In this document: in pieces, positions 26,831-33,733 of the stretch
How positions within the stretch are numbered: the stretch's first letter is position 1
Layout: the number at the start of each line of letters is the position of its first letter
Origin: JABDEZ01 sp965276955
GTDB lineage: Bacteria; Bacteroidota; Bacteroidia; Chitinophagales; Chitinophagaceae
NCBI GenBank assembly: GCA_965276955.1
Contig: CBDIBP010000046.1
Coordinates: forward strand, 1-64,000
Direction: 5' to 3'
Length of the DNA stretch: 64,000 bases
The notes under the pieces: model-generated
The model's database searches: none
Told to the model about the DNA's origin: nothing
What the model saw: the letters and a program-made list of their open reading frames with translations, nothing else
Made by a program: the position numbers and the translations under genes

Positions 26831-27244
26831 CTATTTAGAGTAGCTGGCTAATGTATGTTTATCCTCCAATAGCTTTCTGTCCAGCTTTTTTATCCTGGCC
26901 TTTATCTCTGCTACTTTGTCGGTCTTATCGGTCGTCTCTTCCTTCTTTTTATGATTGCCGCGCAATAAATGGAATTTTTCGGTTTTCTTCAATTCCTCCT
27001 CTGCTATCGCAAGGTTTGCGTGTTCTGTTGCCAGTTCCTTATCTATGCGGGCTATGCTATTTCGTAGCTGTTTCTTCATTTTCAGCTCCTCCTCCTGTTG
27101 GTGCTGTTGTTCTGCTACAGCTACAGTAGCAGCTGCGGTGTCCGCTTTATGTTGCTGCACCGTAGCTTTTGTTTCTGAACTTTGCTCGCAAGATGATAAT
27201 GCCATTATCACAATTACAGGAAATAAATATAATGTTGTTTTCAA
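26831..27244 (-). CDS. Lipoprotein with coiled-coil region
   Basis: 137 residues. The signal ends with lipobox LSSC (Cys19). After a Thr/Ala/Gln-rich linker, residues ~50-135 are nearly all charged or small with heptad-like Leu/Ile/Ala spacing (LRNSIARIDKELATEHANL and onward), which predicts a long coiled coil. Function unknown; such small coiled-coil lipoproteins can tether to peptidoglycan, but no binding motif is seen. Stands alone. Confidence 0.72.
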   Translation of the reverse strand: MKTTLYLFPVIVIMALSSCEQSSETKATVQQHKADTAAATVAVAEQQHQQEEELKMKKQLRNSIARIDKELATEHANLAIAEEELKKTEKFHLLRGNHKKKEETTDKTDKVAEIKARIKKLDRKLLEDKHTLASYSK

Positions 27245-27415
27245 AATGTATACTTTTAACTGGGTTATATGCTTATTGTAATAAGATCTGTGCCATAGAT
27301 AGTATATGTAGTAAAATAAATGCTGTTCTTTGATCAGCCCTTGCGCAGGTCACTGACAACCACTGTGCAAAGTGACACGGAACGATTATTTTACACTCAT
27401 AAAAAACACAACACC

Positions 27416-27634
27416 ATGCACAAAATATCAGAAGTTCAGCTCAGCGCCCCCAATTCATTTCCCGAACTCGAAAAGCAGTTCCAGGCATACCTCGATGATA
27501 AAGGCATCCATCATTCCGCACGGGTGAAACAGGCTGGCAACATCATAACATTAGAACTCATAGAGGTAGGCCCCGATATTGATAAAGACAATGTGATCAG
27601 GAAATTTAAAGAGATCTTTGATCAGGGTAACTGA
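27416..27634 (+). CDS. Small hypothetical protein whose 3' end is duplicated downstream
   Basis: 72 residues from the ATG at 27416. The frame is open upstream, but that part reads as non-coding. The chain is a compact alpha/beta pattern (FPELEKQFQAYLDDKGI, then NIITLELIEV) ending in GPDIDKDNVIRKFKEIF. No family recognised. The last ~70 bases (27561-27629) recur in degenerate form at 28360-28441 beyond a two-frame minus-strand module, so the gene's tail seems to have been duplicated during an insertion. Confidence 0.6.
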   Translation: MHKISEVQLSAPNSFPELEKQFQAYLDDKGIHHSARVKQAGNIITLELIEVGPDIDKDNVIRKFKEIFDQGN

Positions 27635-27655
27635 GTGGCGATGGTGTATACTGTT

Positions 27656-27928
27656 CTAATTAGTATTATCATTTATATTGTTTAGGTCTGGTGAACTCTT
27701 ACCCCTAAAGATCAGGGTGGAACAGCCAATGCTTTTTCTGGTCCGTTCAGCAGTGTAGATACCTAGCGCAATACCTATAAAGGCAATAGCGCCCGCTAAG
27801 ATCTTGTACAGAAAAAGCGGACAAGCACTGTATATCAAGTACCCGGAAAAAACGAATATTGCAGCAACGGCAATGCATATATTTAGCCAGGCGATAAACT
27901 CGATGATTTTTTTTAATTTGCTGATCAT
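27656..27928 (-). CDS. Hypothetical two-TM protein, possibly C-terminal half of a frameshifted gene
   Basis: 90 residues. Two clear transmembrane segments (about 12-32 and 40-60) are followed by a polar tail. Its start lies inside the upstream frame (27747-28289), offset by one base. A run of eight T (27907-27914, A8 on the coding strand) sits just after the start; removing one A would join both frames into one protein of about 210 residues with a soluble N domain and a membrane anchor. Either two overlapping genes, a frameshift, or slippage. Confidence 0.6.
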   Translation of the reverse strand: MISKLKKIIEFIAWLNICIAVAAIFVFSGYLIYSACPLFLYKILAGAIAFIGIALGIYTAERTRKSIGCSTLIFRGKSSPDLNNINDNTN

Positions 27929-28289
27929 AGGTTTGGGTTATTAAATATAAGCAGATATTCGCTCTATGAGCAGGCGTTCCATTTGTATGGTCTAACGTTT
28001 CTTTCCTTATACCTGAATTTAAACCATATTGGTAGGGAAGAGGGCTGCTCTGTAGTTCATCAACAAACATTCCTTCCGATATTAGATATTGTTTTACGCC
28101 GGTACGTAACTCATGGCGCAATAATTTCAATTTGGGATAGTCACACATCATCTGGTTTACTATCCCTCTCAGCGCTTTGCTATTGGCCTCTATGAACTGT
28201 TGCACCGTGCAGGGCTTATCAAATTGCAGCATAATACTATTGCGATGCAATCTGCCCTCCATGATATCTGCAACCATTTGCCCGTCCAT
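27747..28289 (-). CDS. Hypothetical soluble protein, apparent frameshift near its end
   Basis: Open from an ATG at 28289 to 27747 (180 residues). The first ~120 residues look natural (FDKPCTVQQFIEANSKALRG, LKLLRHELRTGVKQYLI), with no known domain; the last ~60 are Cys/Arg/Tyr-rich nonsense overlapping the two-TM gene in another frame. The true product probably either ends earlier or continues into the TM frame through the A8 run at 27907-27914. A full-consensus promoter lies directly upstream (28293-28323), so the module is probably transcribed. A TTG at 28322 would overlap that promoter. Confidence 0.5.
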   Translation of the reverse strand: MDGQMVADIMEGRLHRNSIMLQFDKPCTVQQFIEANSKALRGIVNQMMCDYPKLKLLRHELRTGVKQYLISEGMFVDELQSSPLPYQYGLNSGIRKETLDHTNGTPAHRANICLYLITQTYDQQIKKNHRVYRLAKYMHCRCCNIRFFRVLDIQCLSAFSVQDLSGRYCLYRYCARYLHC

Positions 28290-28292
28290 ATT

Positions 28293-28323
28293 CAAATGTA
28301 AATTGCAGATCGGTCTGCTCAAA
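28293..28323 (-). promoter_or_regulatory. Full consensus Bacteroidota promoter, TTTG-N19-TACATTTG
   Basis: On the minus strand TTTG (28320-28323) is followed after exactly 19 bases by TACATTTG (28293-28300), which matches both elements of the primary sigma-factor promoter. Only three bases separate the -7 element from the ATG at 28289, so the transcript may start at or next to the A of ATG. Confidence 0.7.
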
Positions 28324-28337
28324 GAAGTGGGGCGAGA

Positions 28338-28448
28338 ATGTGGATATGTTGTTCGGTTGTAGAGGTCGGCCCCGATATTGATAAAGATGCGATCAGGAAA
28401 TTCAAGGAGATCTTAAATCCGGAATGGTTCTATCAGGGTAATCATTAG
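28338..28448 (+). pseudogene. Fragment duplicating the 3' end of the gene at 27416
   Basis: The bases 28360-28441 repeat 27561-27629 with substitutions, a 3-base deletion and an insertion. The frame encodes VEVGPDIDKDAIRKFKEIL then NPEWFYQGNH and a stop, closely matching the tail of the 72-residue protein. The part before 28360 shows no similarity to the parent gene, so this is a tail fragment only. Confidence 0.65.
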
Positions 28449-28534
28449 TTAAGGTAAGGGGGAGATGAGATTTGTTGTATATTGGCTAAATTGAAATCCT
28501 TTAGAAACAGCCCACCATTCAAGCCCAAACAGTA

Positions 28535-28813
28535 ATGAAAACAAAACTTATAATATTATTTATAGCAAATCCTATACTGTCTTATATTGTATTTAACTTA
28601 TTGGGTTGGATTATGTACGCCGTTTGTCACGGTAATCCGACATATCTAATGTCTTTCCCAATTCTCATGATCAGTTTTTTCTTCATAAATATATTTATAA
28701 TTAGAGTTATATTTAAACTGATGAAGTTATTTAATGAGACAACATTTGCGGCTGTGGTAGTTGAAGTTATACTCTTATACGTCTTATTATGGTGCCTACT
28801 TGGTAATCGCTGA
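28535..28813 (+). CDS. Small three-TM hypothetical membrane protein
   Basis: 92 residues, AT-rich. Three hydrophobic segments (about 5-30, 40-62 and 70-88) leave almost no soluble part. The ATG at 28535 follows a spacer with no gene; no signal peptide cleavage motif. Not recognised. Its composition and position in a stretch of gene fragments and small orphans suggest recently acquired DNA. Confidence 0.6.
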   Translation: MKTKLIILFIANPILSYIVFNLLGWIMYAVCHGNPTYLMSFPILMISFFFINIFIIRVIFKLMKLFNETTFAAVVVEVILLYVLLWCLLGNR

Positions 28814-29294
28814 CAAGGTGGTTAAAGATGCAGTAGTTGCAAAAGTGTCATGCCATTAGGTTCCAGATGTTCTGCAAGGCATCCGTAACTACCACTAAGG
28901 TCTATTCTGTGAACGGCATTCTTGATCCTGCGGCCAAATTTCGATGATGCTGCCACACAGCAACAATACAGCTCCAAATTATGTTAGTCAGCGAATGAAC
29001 AAACATTTCTGCAGATTTGTTATCTTTTGTTCTATAATTTTGTCTTATGTTACCGAAGGCCTGAATACGGAGGTTGGGACATTTTTCTGTCCAACCGTAG
29101 TATTTAACGATAAGATCAATTATAAATCGTTTACGGGGTTGAGGGTTGGGATGGTGGTGAGTAGGGTTCGAGGGACGCCCACTATTATGTTAAGTAGAAC
29201 TTTCGTATATTGCATAAAAATACCACGTACTGCAATACGTGGTCTGTCTCCGACTAAAAGACATAACGAAGTTAAAACTTTTTTATGTCAAAAA
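28814..29294. other. Intergenic stretch, no supported gene
   Basis: A plus-strand frame (28944-29381) exists but reads as unnatural protein and runs antisense into the 3' end of the next gene. An imperfect hairpin spans about 29067-29097. A terminator for the minus-strand gene is at 29222-29243. A short sequence TTATGTTAAGTAGAA occurs here near 29187 and again near 30625, hinting at a dispersed repeat. Confidence 0.4.
29222..29243 (-). terminator. Terminator of the HTH/TM protein gene
   Basis: An 8-bp perfect stem (29222-29229 with 29236-29243) with a 6-base loop. Read on the minus strand it is followed by ATTTTTATG. It lies about 50 bases after the stop of the minus-strand gene ending at 29295. 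Confidence 0.7.
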
Positions 29295-29924
29295 TTACTT
29301 TTGCTCTACAGAGTCTACATTATGGGCTTTTCTCAGAACGCTGTCCAAATGAATGTAGATTTGTTGCTTGGTCTCTTTTAGTTTCTGTTGTAACTCTTCT
29401 TTTGTCGCTGCTTGGTCTTTTTGTTGCTGTGACAAGTTATACGCACGTACAGCATACACTGTTGCAATAATTGTAGATACTACGGCAACAAAAGAAATTG
29501 CTAAAGGCCACCATCTTGTTTTATATAACCAGGATGCGTTGAGCGTTTCAACATCTATTTTACCTAATGACTTTTCAGCTAATGTTTCTGCTATTTGCTT
29601 AGAACGAAGTTCTTTAGCAATATTCTCATCTTCAATTGTGAAGTAGCCTTCATAGCCCAAATTCTTTAATTCTCGTCCCAATTCTGTTAGGCTATATCTG
29701 CCTCCCAATCTACTTGGTTTAATAAAACCCCTTTCGATAAGGAATTCATCCACAATTATTGATGCAGCTGCACTTGCGGCTACTAATGCTTCTGTCCTAT
29801 TTTCATTGTTCTTGGTAAATATATCTTGTATTAAAGAGTATGGCATAAAAACATCGTGATCGCCGTCATTAAAATCGGGGAGTATGGTGTTAAGTATTTC
29901 TATATTGGCAGGCGATAATCTCAT
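29295..29924 (-). CDS. Hypothetical protein: winged-helix-like N domain, TM segment, coiled coil
   Basis: 209 residues. The first ~90 residues resemble a winged helix (ALVAASAAASIIVDEFLIERGFI, then RYSLTELGRELKNLG, a typical wing turn). One transmembrane segment lies at about 143-163 (WWPLAISFVAVVSTIIATVYAV), followed by a Lys/Gln/Glu coiled coil. It may be a membrane-tethered regulator or sensor; no named family. It diverges from a DUF2158-like gene across a region with two hairpins. Confidence 0.7.
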   Translation of the reverse strand: MRLSPANIEILNTILPDFNDGDHDVFMPYSLIQDIFTKNNENRTEALVAASAAASIIVDEFLIERGFIKPSRLGGRYSLTELGRELKNLGYEGYFTIEDENIAKELRSKQIAETLAEKSLGKIDVETLNASWLYKTRWWPLAISFVAVVSTIIATVYAVRAYNLSQQQKDQAATKEELQQKLKETKQQIYIHLDSVLRKAHNVDSVEQK

Positions 29925-29931
29925 AAAATAT

Positions 29932-30050
29932 TAGTTGTGCGCAACGAATATAGATAAAAATAACAAAGCCCCGTAAGGGGCTAAGTATTACATTTGTTTT
30001 GCACAACTAAATGTAAGCGAGGTATATAAAGCCTGCATACGTGCAGGCTT
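29932..30050. other. Two hairpins and a 9-bp inverted repeat in a divergent promoter region
   Basis: TAGTTGTGC at 29932-29940 is mirrored by GCACAACTA at 30001-30009. Inside lies a 6-bp GC stem (29967-29972 with 29977-29982); just outside lies a 9-bp perfect stem (30029-30037 with 30042-30050) followed by TTAATTGTTA. A TAnnTTTG element (29989-29996) could start a short transcript ending at the second hairpin. It may be a small RNA, an attenuator, or stacked operators. Confidence 0.45.
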
Positions 30051-30057
30051 TAATTGT

Positions 30058-30065
30058 TATATTTG
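30058..30065 (+). promoter_or_regulatory. -7 element (TATATTTG) of the DUF2158-like gene
   Basis: Exact TAnnTTTG match 27 bases before the ATG at 30093, so the longer frame upstream of that ATG is not needed. Confidence 0.5.
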
Positions 30066-30092
30066 TATTCTCACACACAAAATAACAATGTT

Positions 30093-30353
30093 ATGAACGT
30101 ATCAGAAGGAATGACGGTTTGGTTAAAAACAGGCAGCCCTGCAATGGTTGCTAAATTTGGAAATACTAATTATACATGGACATGCTCTTGGTTTGATAAA
30201 AATGGGCATGTACATGAACAAGAATTTACATCTCGACAATTAACAGATATTAACCCCGGAAAATCATCCTCCGATGTGTACGTCACTGAAGAAAGTTTCC
30301 CAAGATTATTGGCTGAAACTTTGAGGAAAGTCGCCAACGAGAGCAAGGGTTAA
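30093..30353 (+). CDS. DUF2158-like (YodC family) small protein
   Basis: 86 residues from the ATG at 30093. The core EGMTVWLKTGSPAMV, then TCSWFDKNG and an FTSRQL segment follow the DUF2158 pattern (GDVV-LKSGGP-M-V, V-C-WFD, F---L), a small SH3-like barrel of unknown role. The C-terminal 30 residues are an extra helix. Its last four bases overlap the end of a convergent gene of the same apparent family on the minus strand. Confidence 0.7.
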   Translation: MNVSEGMTVWLKTGSPAMVAKFGNTNYTWTCSWFDKNGHVHEQEFTSRQLTDINPGKSSSDVYVTEESFPRLLAETLRKVANESKG

Positions 30354-30505
30354 TTGATTACGAGTAAATGAGTAATCGGCAACTGTACGGTATGTAATTC
30401 ATTTTGCCTGTCAAAATAATTACATACCGCATCGTTTTTGTCAATTGAGCGTATGCACATTTTGTAAGGGTTATGCAACGATATTACTATGTCTCCTGCT
30501 TTCAT
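30350..30505 (-). CDS. Second DUF2158-like mini-protein, convergent
   Basis: 51 residues from the ATG at 30505 to the TAA at 30350-30352. The chain reads MKAGDIVISL, then YKMCIRSIDKNDAVCNYFD and HTVQLPITHL: the same GDIV / M-V / V-C-x-F-D / L-P-L pattern as the opposite gene and as canonical DUF2158, at its minimal length. Short length hides it from size-limited gene finders. The stop codons of the two convergent genes overlap, so the pair may regulate each other by antisense pairing; that is inference. Confidence 0.65.
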   Translation of the reverse strand: MKAGDIVISLHNPYKMCIRSIDKNDAVCNYFDRQNELHTVQLPITHLLVIN

Positions 30506-31416
30506 AAAAACGGTGGTTTCTGTTTAATCAAACATTCACAGCTCAATGTCTACCAATCAGTTGTATCGCTTATAGCAAGTAACACTGCCGCATCGGCATT
30601 CCCGTAAATGTTCTATAATTTACATTATGTTAAGTAGAAGAACAGCAGCTTTCTGCCAATATACCTATCACGCCCATTTATATGTGGATATGTATCCCAG
30701 GCAGTTACCCTACCTCGTCTTATCTTTGTATGCCGGGCAACCAGGCACGTCACACGCAAACCATAATGAACCTCGCATCCTGCCAACCATTATCCTGAGC
30801 GATCCTGAACCAAACAAATTTCCACCACCAGTAAGAACCGGTAAAAACAAGAAATAAAGCAAAACAATAATAACAGCCACCATGAACCCTTTCCCTCAGC
30901 AACCCCTCCCAAAATTTCCGATTTACTTTTTTCCCGGCCCACCGGTAATTTTATGAAACATTTGCAACACGCGATCCTGCACATCCATTTACCCTGAGCA
31001 TCCTGATCTAAACAAATTTCCGCCATCGGTAAAAACCGGAAAGAACAAGAAATGAACTAAAAGCATAATAAGCCTGTCCCGCAACACATTTCCACACCAG
31101 CACCCCTCAAAATTTCCGATTTACTTTTTCCAGGCAACAGGTAATTCTCACTACTCGTCTTAAACCTGCAACCTCACCTATCATGTCTGCATATCGAGAA
31201 ACCATATATTCACATCCCGATGATTGGTGAGCACATACTTACTACTGCTTAAATTATTCTATAAAATATTGATTTACAAATACTTAAAATAATTCACTGC
31301 AATTAACAGTTCACACATCTACCTTTCGGCTTTTATTCATATCATGCACTTCCCACCACTTACCAACAATTGCAGCCCACGCTTCCACGTTATACTTTCT
31401 TCCAATATCTTTGCCC
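30506..31416. other. Long intergenic region with decayed sequence
   Basis: About 900 bases without a convincing gene. It contains two degenerate copies of a ~155-base unit (see the repeat entry). A plus-strand frame at 30627-30857 ends in NKFPPPVRTGKNKK, and the second repeat unit encodes NKFPPSVKTGKNKK plus a stop, so both may be tails of a lost gene. No mobile-element gene was recognised. Confidence 0.4.
30794..31146. repeat. Two degenerate direct repeats, about 199-base period
   Basis: Copy 1 is about 30794-30951, copy 2 about 30993-31146. Shared landmarks are CCTGAGC at the left end, AAACAAATTTCC, AAAATTTCCGATTTACTTTT (30911-30930 and 31109-31128) and a GGTAATT right end. The middle differs by many substitutions and small indels, so the duplication is old. 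Confidence 0.7.
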
Positions 31417-32310
31417 ATGCTCGACTTCAGACTCCGTGTTTTCCATACCGTGGCCACCCTGCTCAACTTCACAAAAGCTGCCGGCGTGCTGCACGTCACC
31501 CAGCCCGCAGTTACCAAACACATTAAAGAACTTGAGCAGGAATACAAGGTCACCCTGTTCGATAGGCAGCCAAATGCCCTTGCTCTTACCTATGCCGGGC
31601 AGCTCTTCTACCGCCACGCTACCACCATTATGCAGCAGTACCAGGTCTTGGAGTTCGATATGAACGCCATCCATCATCCCCTCACAGGTCAGCTGCGCCT
31701 GGGCGCTACGGCCACCATAGCCCAGTATCTGCTCGGCCCGCTGCTCGCAGCGTACCACCAGCGCTATCCCCATGTGCAGGTGCAGGTCACCAGCCAGCCA
31801 TCGGTCACACTGCTGCAGGCCCTCCAGCAGAAAGATATAGATATGGCGCTGGTCGAGGATAAGGCGGATAACAGCGCCCTGCACTTTACGCAGTATCTGG
31901 AAGATGAGATAGTACTCGTATGCAGCGCACAAAACAAACTTTTCAATAAAAATGAGGCCCTGCTTTCCGACCTGCCCGGTCTCTCATTCATCGTCAGCGA
32001 TGGCGACGCCGGCACCCACCAGGCCGTATCCGACCACCTGAAAAAGTCAGGTATATATATAGATAAGTTGAAAATAAGTATGCGCCTCGCCACCATAGAG
32101 GGCGTTAAGCAGTTCGTAGAGCACAGCGATCACTTTGCCTTCCTCAGCATCCATGCGCTGTCCCGCGAACTCAGCCGTAGTGCGCTAAGGGTCATAAATG
32201 TCCGGGGTTTGGATATTAGAAGGCAGTTCTACATAGCCCGCCATTCGTCAGAACCCTTGCCCATGGCTCATTCGCTTATCAGCTACATCACCACCCATAA
32301 CAATAAGTAA
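31417..32310 (+). CDS. LysR-family transcriptional regulator
   Basis: 297 residues from the ATG at 31417. The N-terminal winged helix is typical: FHTVATLLNFTKAAGVLHVTQPAVTKHIKELEQ, with the recognition helix in the QPAVTKHIK part. The effector-binding domain covers ~90-295 (LRLGATATIAQYLLGPLL, DMALVEDK). Its neighbour downstream is tryptophan 2,3-dioxygenase, and four iterated sites lie between them, so it may control that gene. A TATCTTTG -7 match (31406-31413) lies just three bases before the ATG, suggesting a leaderless transcript. Confidence 0.93.
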   Translation: MLDFRLRVFHTVATLLNFTKAAGVLHVTQPAVTKHIKELEQEYKVTLFDRQPNALALTYAGQLFYRHATTIMQQYQVLEFDMNAIHHPLTGQLRLGATATIAQYLLGPLLAAYHQRYPHVQVQVTSQPSVTLLQALQQKDIDMALVEDKADNSALHFTQYLEDEIVLVCSAQNKLFNKNEALLSDLPGLSFIVSDGDAGTHQAVSDHLKKSGIYIDKLKISMRLATIEGVKQFVEHSDHFAFLSIHALSRELSRSALRVINVRGLDIRRQFYIARHSSEPLPMAHSLISYITTHNNK

Positions 32311-32403
32311 TACCCTAAACGACCCCATAACAAAAAGTGATGGCTTTAAATTCACCCCATTACTTTTTGTTATCCCTCAGTGCAGGGCATTACTTTTGGT
32401 GAT
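32297..32403. promoter_or_regulatory. Four iterated 15-bp sites between lysR and kynA
   Basis: Sites related to ATAACAAAAAGTAAT start at 32297 and 32327 (plus orientation) and at 32359 and 32389 (inverted). Start-to-start spacing is 30, 32 and 30 bases, about three helical turns each. Sites 2 and 3 also form a 17-bp hairpin with one mismatch (32327-32343 with 32357-32373); sites 1 and 4 nest outside it. Site 1 overlaps the lysR stop codon. They could be LysR operators, a terminator, or both. Confidence 0.6.
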
Positions 32404-32585
32404 GATGTCGTTAATATGCTCTATTACTTCCATTTTATCTAATGTTATATCTAATGTGCTTGTCCATGACCATATACCATTATCTACCGGGGTCATGAAC
32501 ACTTATCAAAATGTAAATGATGACATGTATTAGCTTTTTGCAGTTTTCTCTTTTACATGCCGCCAACATTCTGTAATTTTCCCCC

Positions 32586-33614
32586 ATGGAAAGAAAGCCG
32601 GTATATTATAGTGATTACTTACAGCTGGATAAAATATTAGATGCTCAAAAGACCGAGAGCAGCAAAGAAGGGATACGTGCCGATGATGAGATGCTATTCA
32701 TTATCATCCACCAGACCTACGAACTTTGGTTCAAGCAGATACTCTACGAGCTGAACATTGTGCAGCAGATCTTCAGGCAAGACAACATACAGAACAATGC
32801 GCCAGACATATATAATAGTGTGCATCGCCTGAAACGGATATGTGGCATATTAAATATAGCGGTCAGCCAGATGAGCGTGCTCGAGACCATGACCCCGCTC
32901 GACTTCCTCGATTTCCGCGATCTGTTGTTGCCGGCATCCGGCTTCCAGAGCATACAGTTCAAAATGATAGAGGCTGCCCTGGGCCTCACCTACCAAAATA
33001 GGCACGGCAAGCACTACTATACTTCCCAGCTCAACGATAGCGATATTGCCAGGGTAAAAGAAGCAGAGTCTCAGCAGTCGCTCCTGGTCCTTATCAATAA
33101 TTGGCTGGAGCGTATGCCCTTTATCAATAATGAGCTTTACTGGCACGAAGGCCGGTCTAAAAGTATCTTTTGGGCAGAATACAGGGATGTTTACACCAAA
33201 AGCCTCCGGGACAATGAAAAGAATAACCTGAAGGTATTTGATGATCTTATATCCAGCGACGGCAATTATCCCCCCGATCGTGCATTTACCGCAAAGGCCA
33301 ACAGGAGCGCACTATTCATCATGCTCTACCGCGATTTTCCGCTGCTGCACCTCCCCTACGAGTTGCTCAGCACCTTGCTGGAAATAGATGAACTACTGGC
33401 CATGTGGCGCTACCGGCACATACATATGGTGCAGCGCACCATTGGTAAGCGCATTGGTACAGGCGGCAGCACCGGTGCCGATTACTTACGGTCGGCCGCC
33501 GATGCACACTATGTGTTCAAAGAGCTCGCAGAGCTTACCTCATTCTTATTACCACGAAACAGCCTGCCCAAACTACCGCTCACACTTATAAACGACCTTG
33601 GTTTCCCCAGCTAA
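32586..33614 (+). CDS. kynA: Tryptophan 2,3-dioxygenase
   Basis: 342 residues. It catalyses the haem-dependent opening of the tryptophan ring to N-formylkynurenine, the first step of the kynurenine pathway. Family marks: FIIIHQTYELWFKQILYEL near residues 38-56, the substrate-binding SGFQSIQFK, the haem-ligand His in RHIHMVQRTIG, and the conserved IGTGGSTGADYL loop. Length is slightly above the bacterial norm and like animal enzymes. Other kynurenine genes are not in the window. Iterated sites and a LysR gene lie upstream. Confidence 0.96.
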   Translation: MERKPVYYSDYLQLDKILDAQKTESSKEGIRADDEMLFIIIHQTYELWFKQILYELNIVQQIFRQDNIQNNAPDIYNSVHRLKRICGILNIAVSQMSVLETMTPLDFLDFRDLLLPASGFQSIQFKMIEAALGLTYQNRHGKHYYTSQLNDSDIARVKEAESQQSLLVLINNWLERMPFINNELYWHEGRSKSIFWAEYRDVYTKSLRDNEKNNLKVFDDLISSDGNYPPDRAFTAKANRSALFIMLYRDFPLLHLPYELLSTLLEIDELLAMWRYRHIHMVQRTIGKRIGTGGSTGADYLRSAADAHYVFKELAELTSFLLPRNSLPKLPLTLINDLGFPS

Positions 33615-33703
33615 TAAATAAAAATGAAAAATATTTTAAGGCCGTTTTAACTTTCAGGATATACACAAGTCTATTACAGCACAAGTCTATCACCATAAAA
33701 TAA

Positions 33704-33731
33704 TACGGGTATCCTGCACGGGGTACCCGTA
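33704..33731. terminator. Bidirectional terminator between kynA and the DUF1343 gene
   Basis: An 11-bp stem (33704-33714 with 33721-33731, one G-U-type pair), loop of six bases, flanked by TTTATT on the plus side and by TTTTAT on the minus reading. It lies between two convergent stops. Confidence 0.75.
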
Positions 33732-33733
33732 CT

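Noticed and set aside
29160..29180. GGTTCGAGGG resembling a tRNA T-loop
   Set aside because: No matching acceptor stem, anticodon arm or CCA-type end could be folded around it.
28944..29381. A 145-codon plus-strand frame
   Set aside because: Its second part is antisense to the winged-helix/TM gene and crosses that gene's terminator; composition is unnatural.
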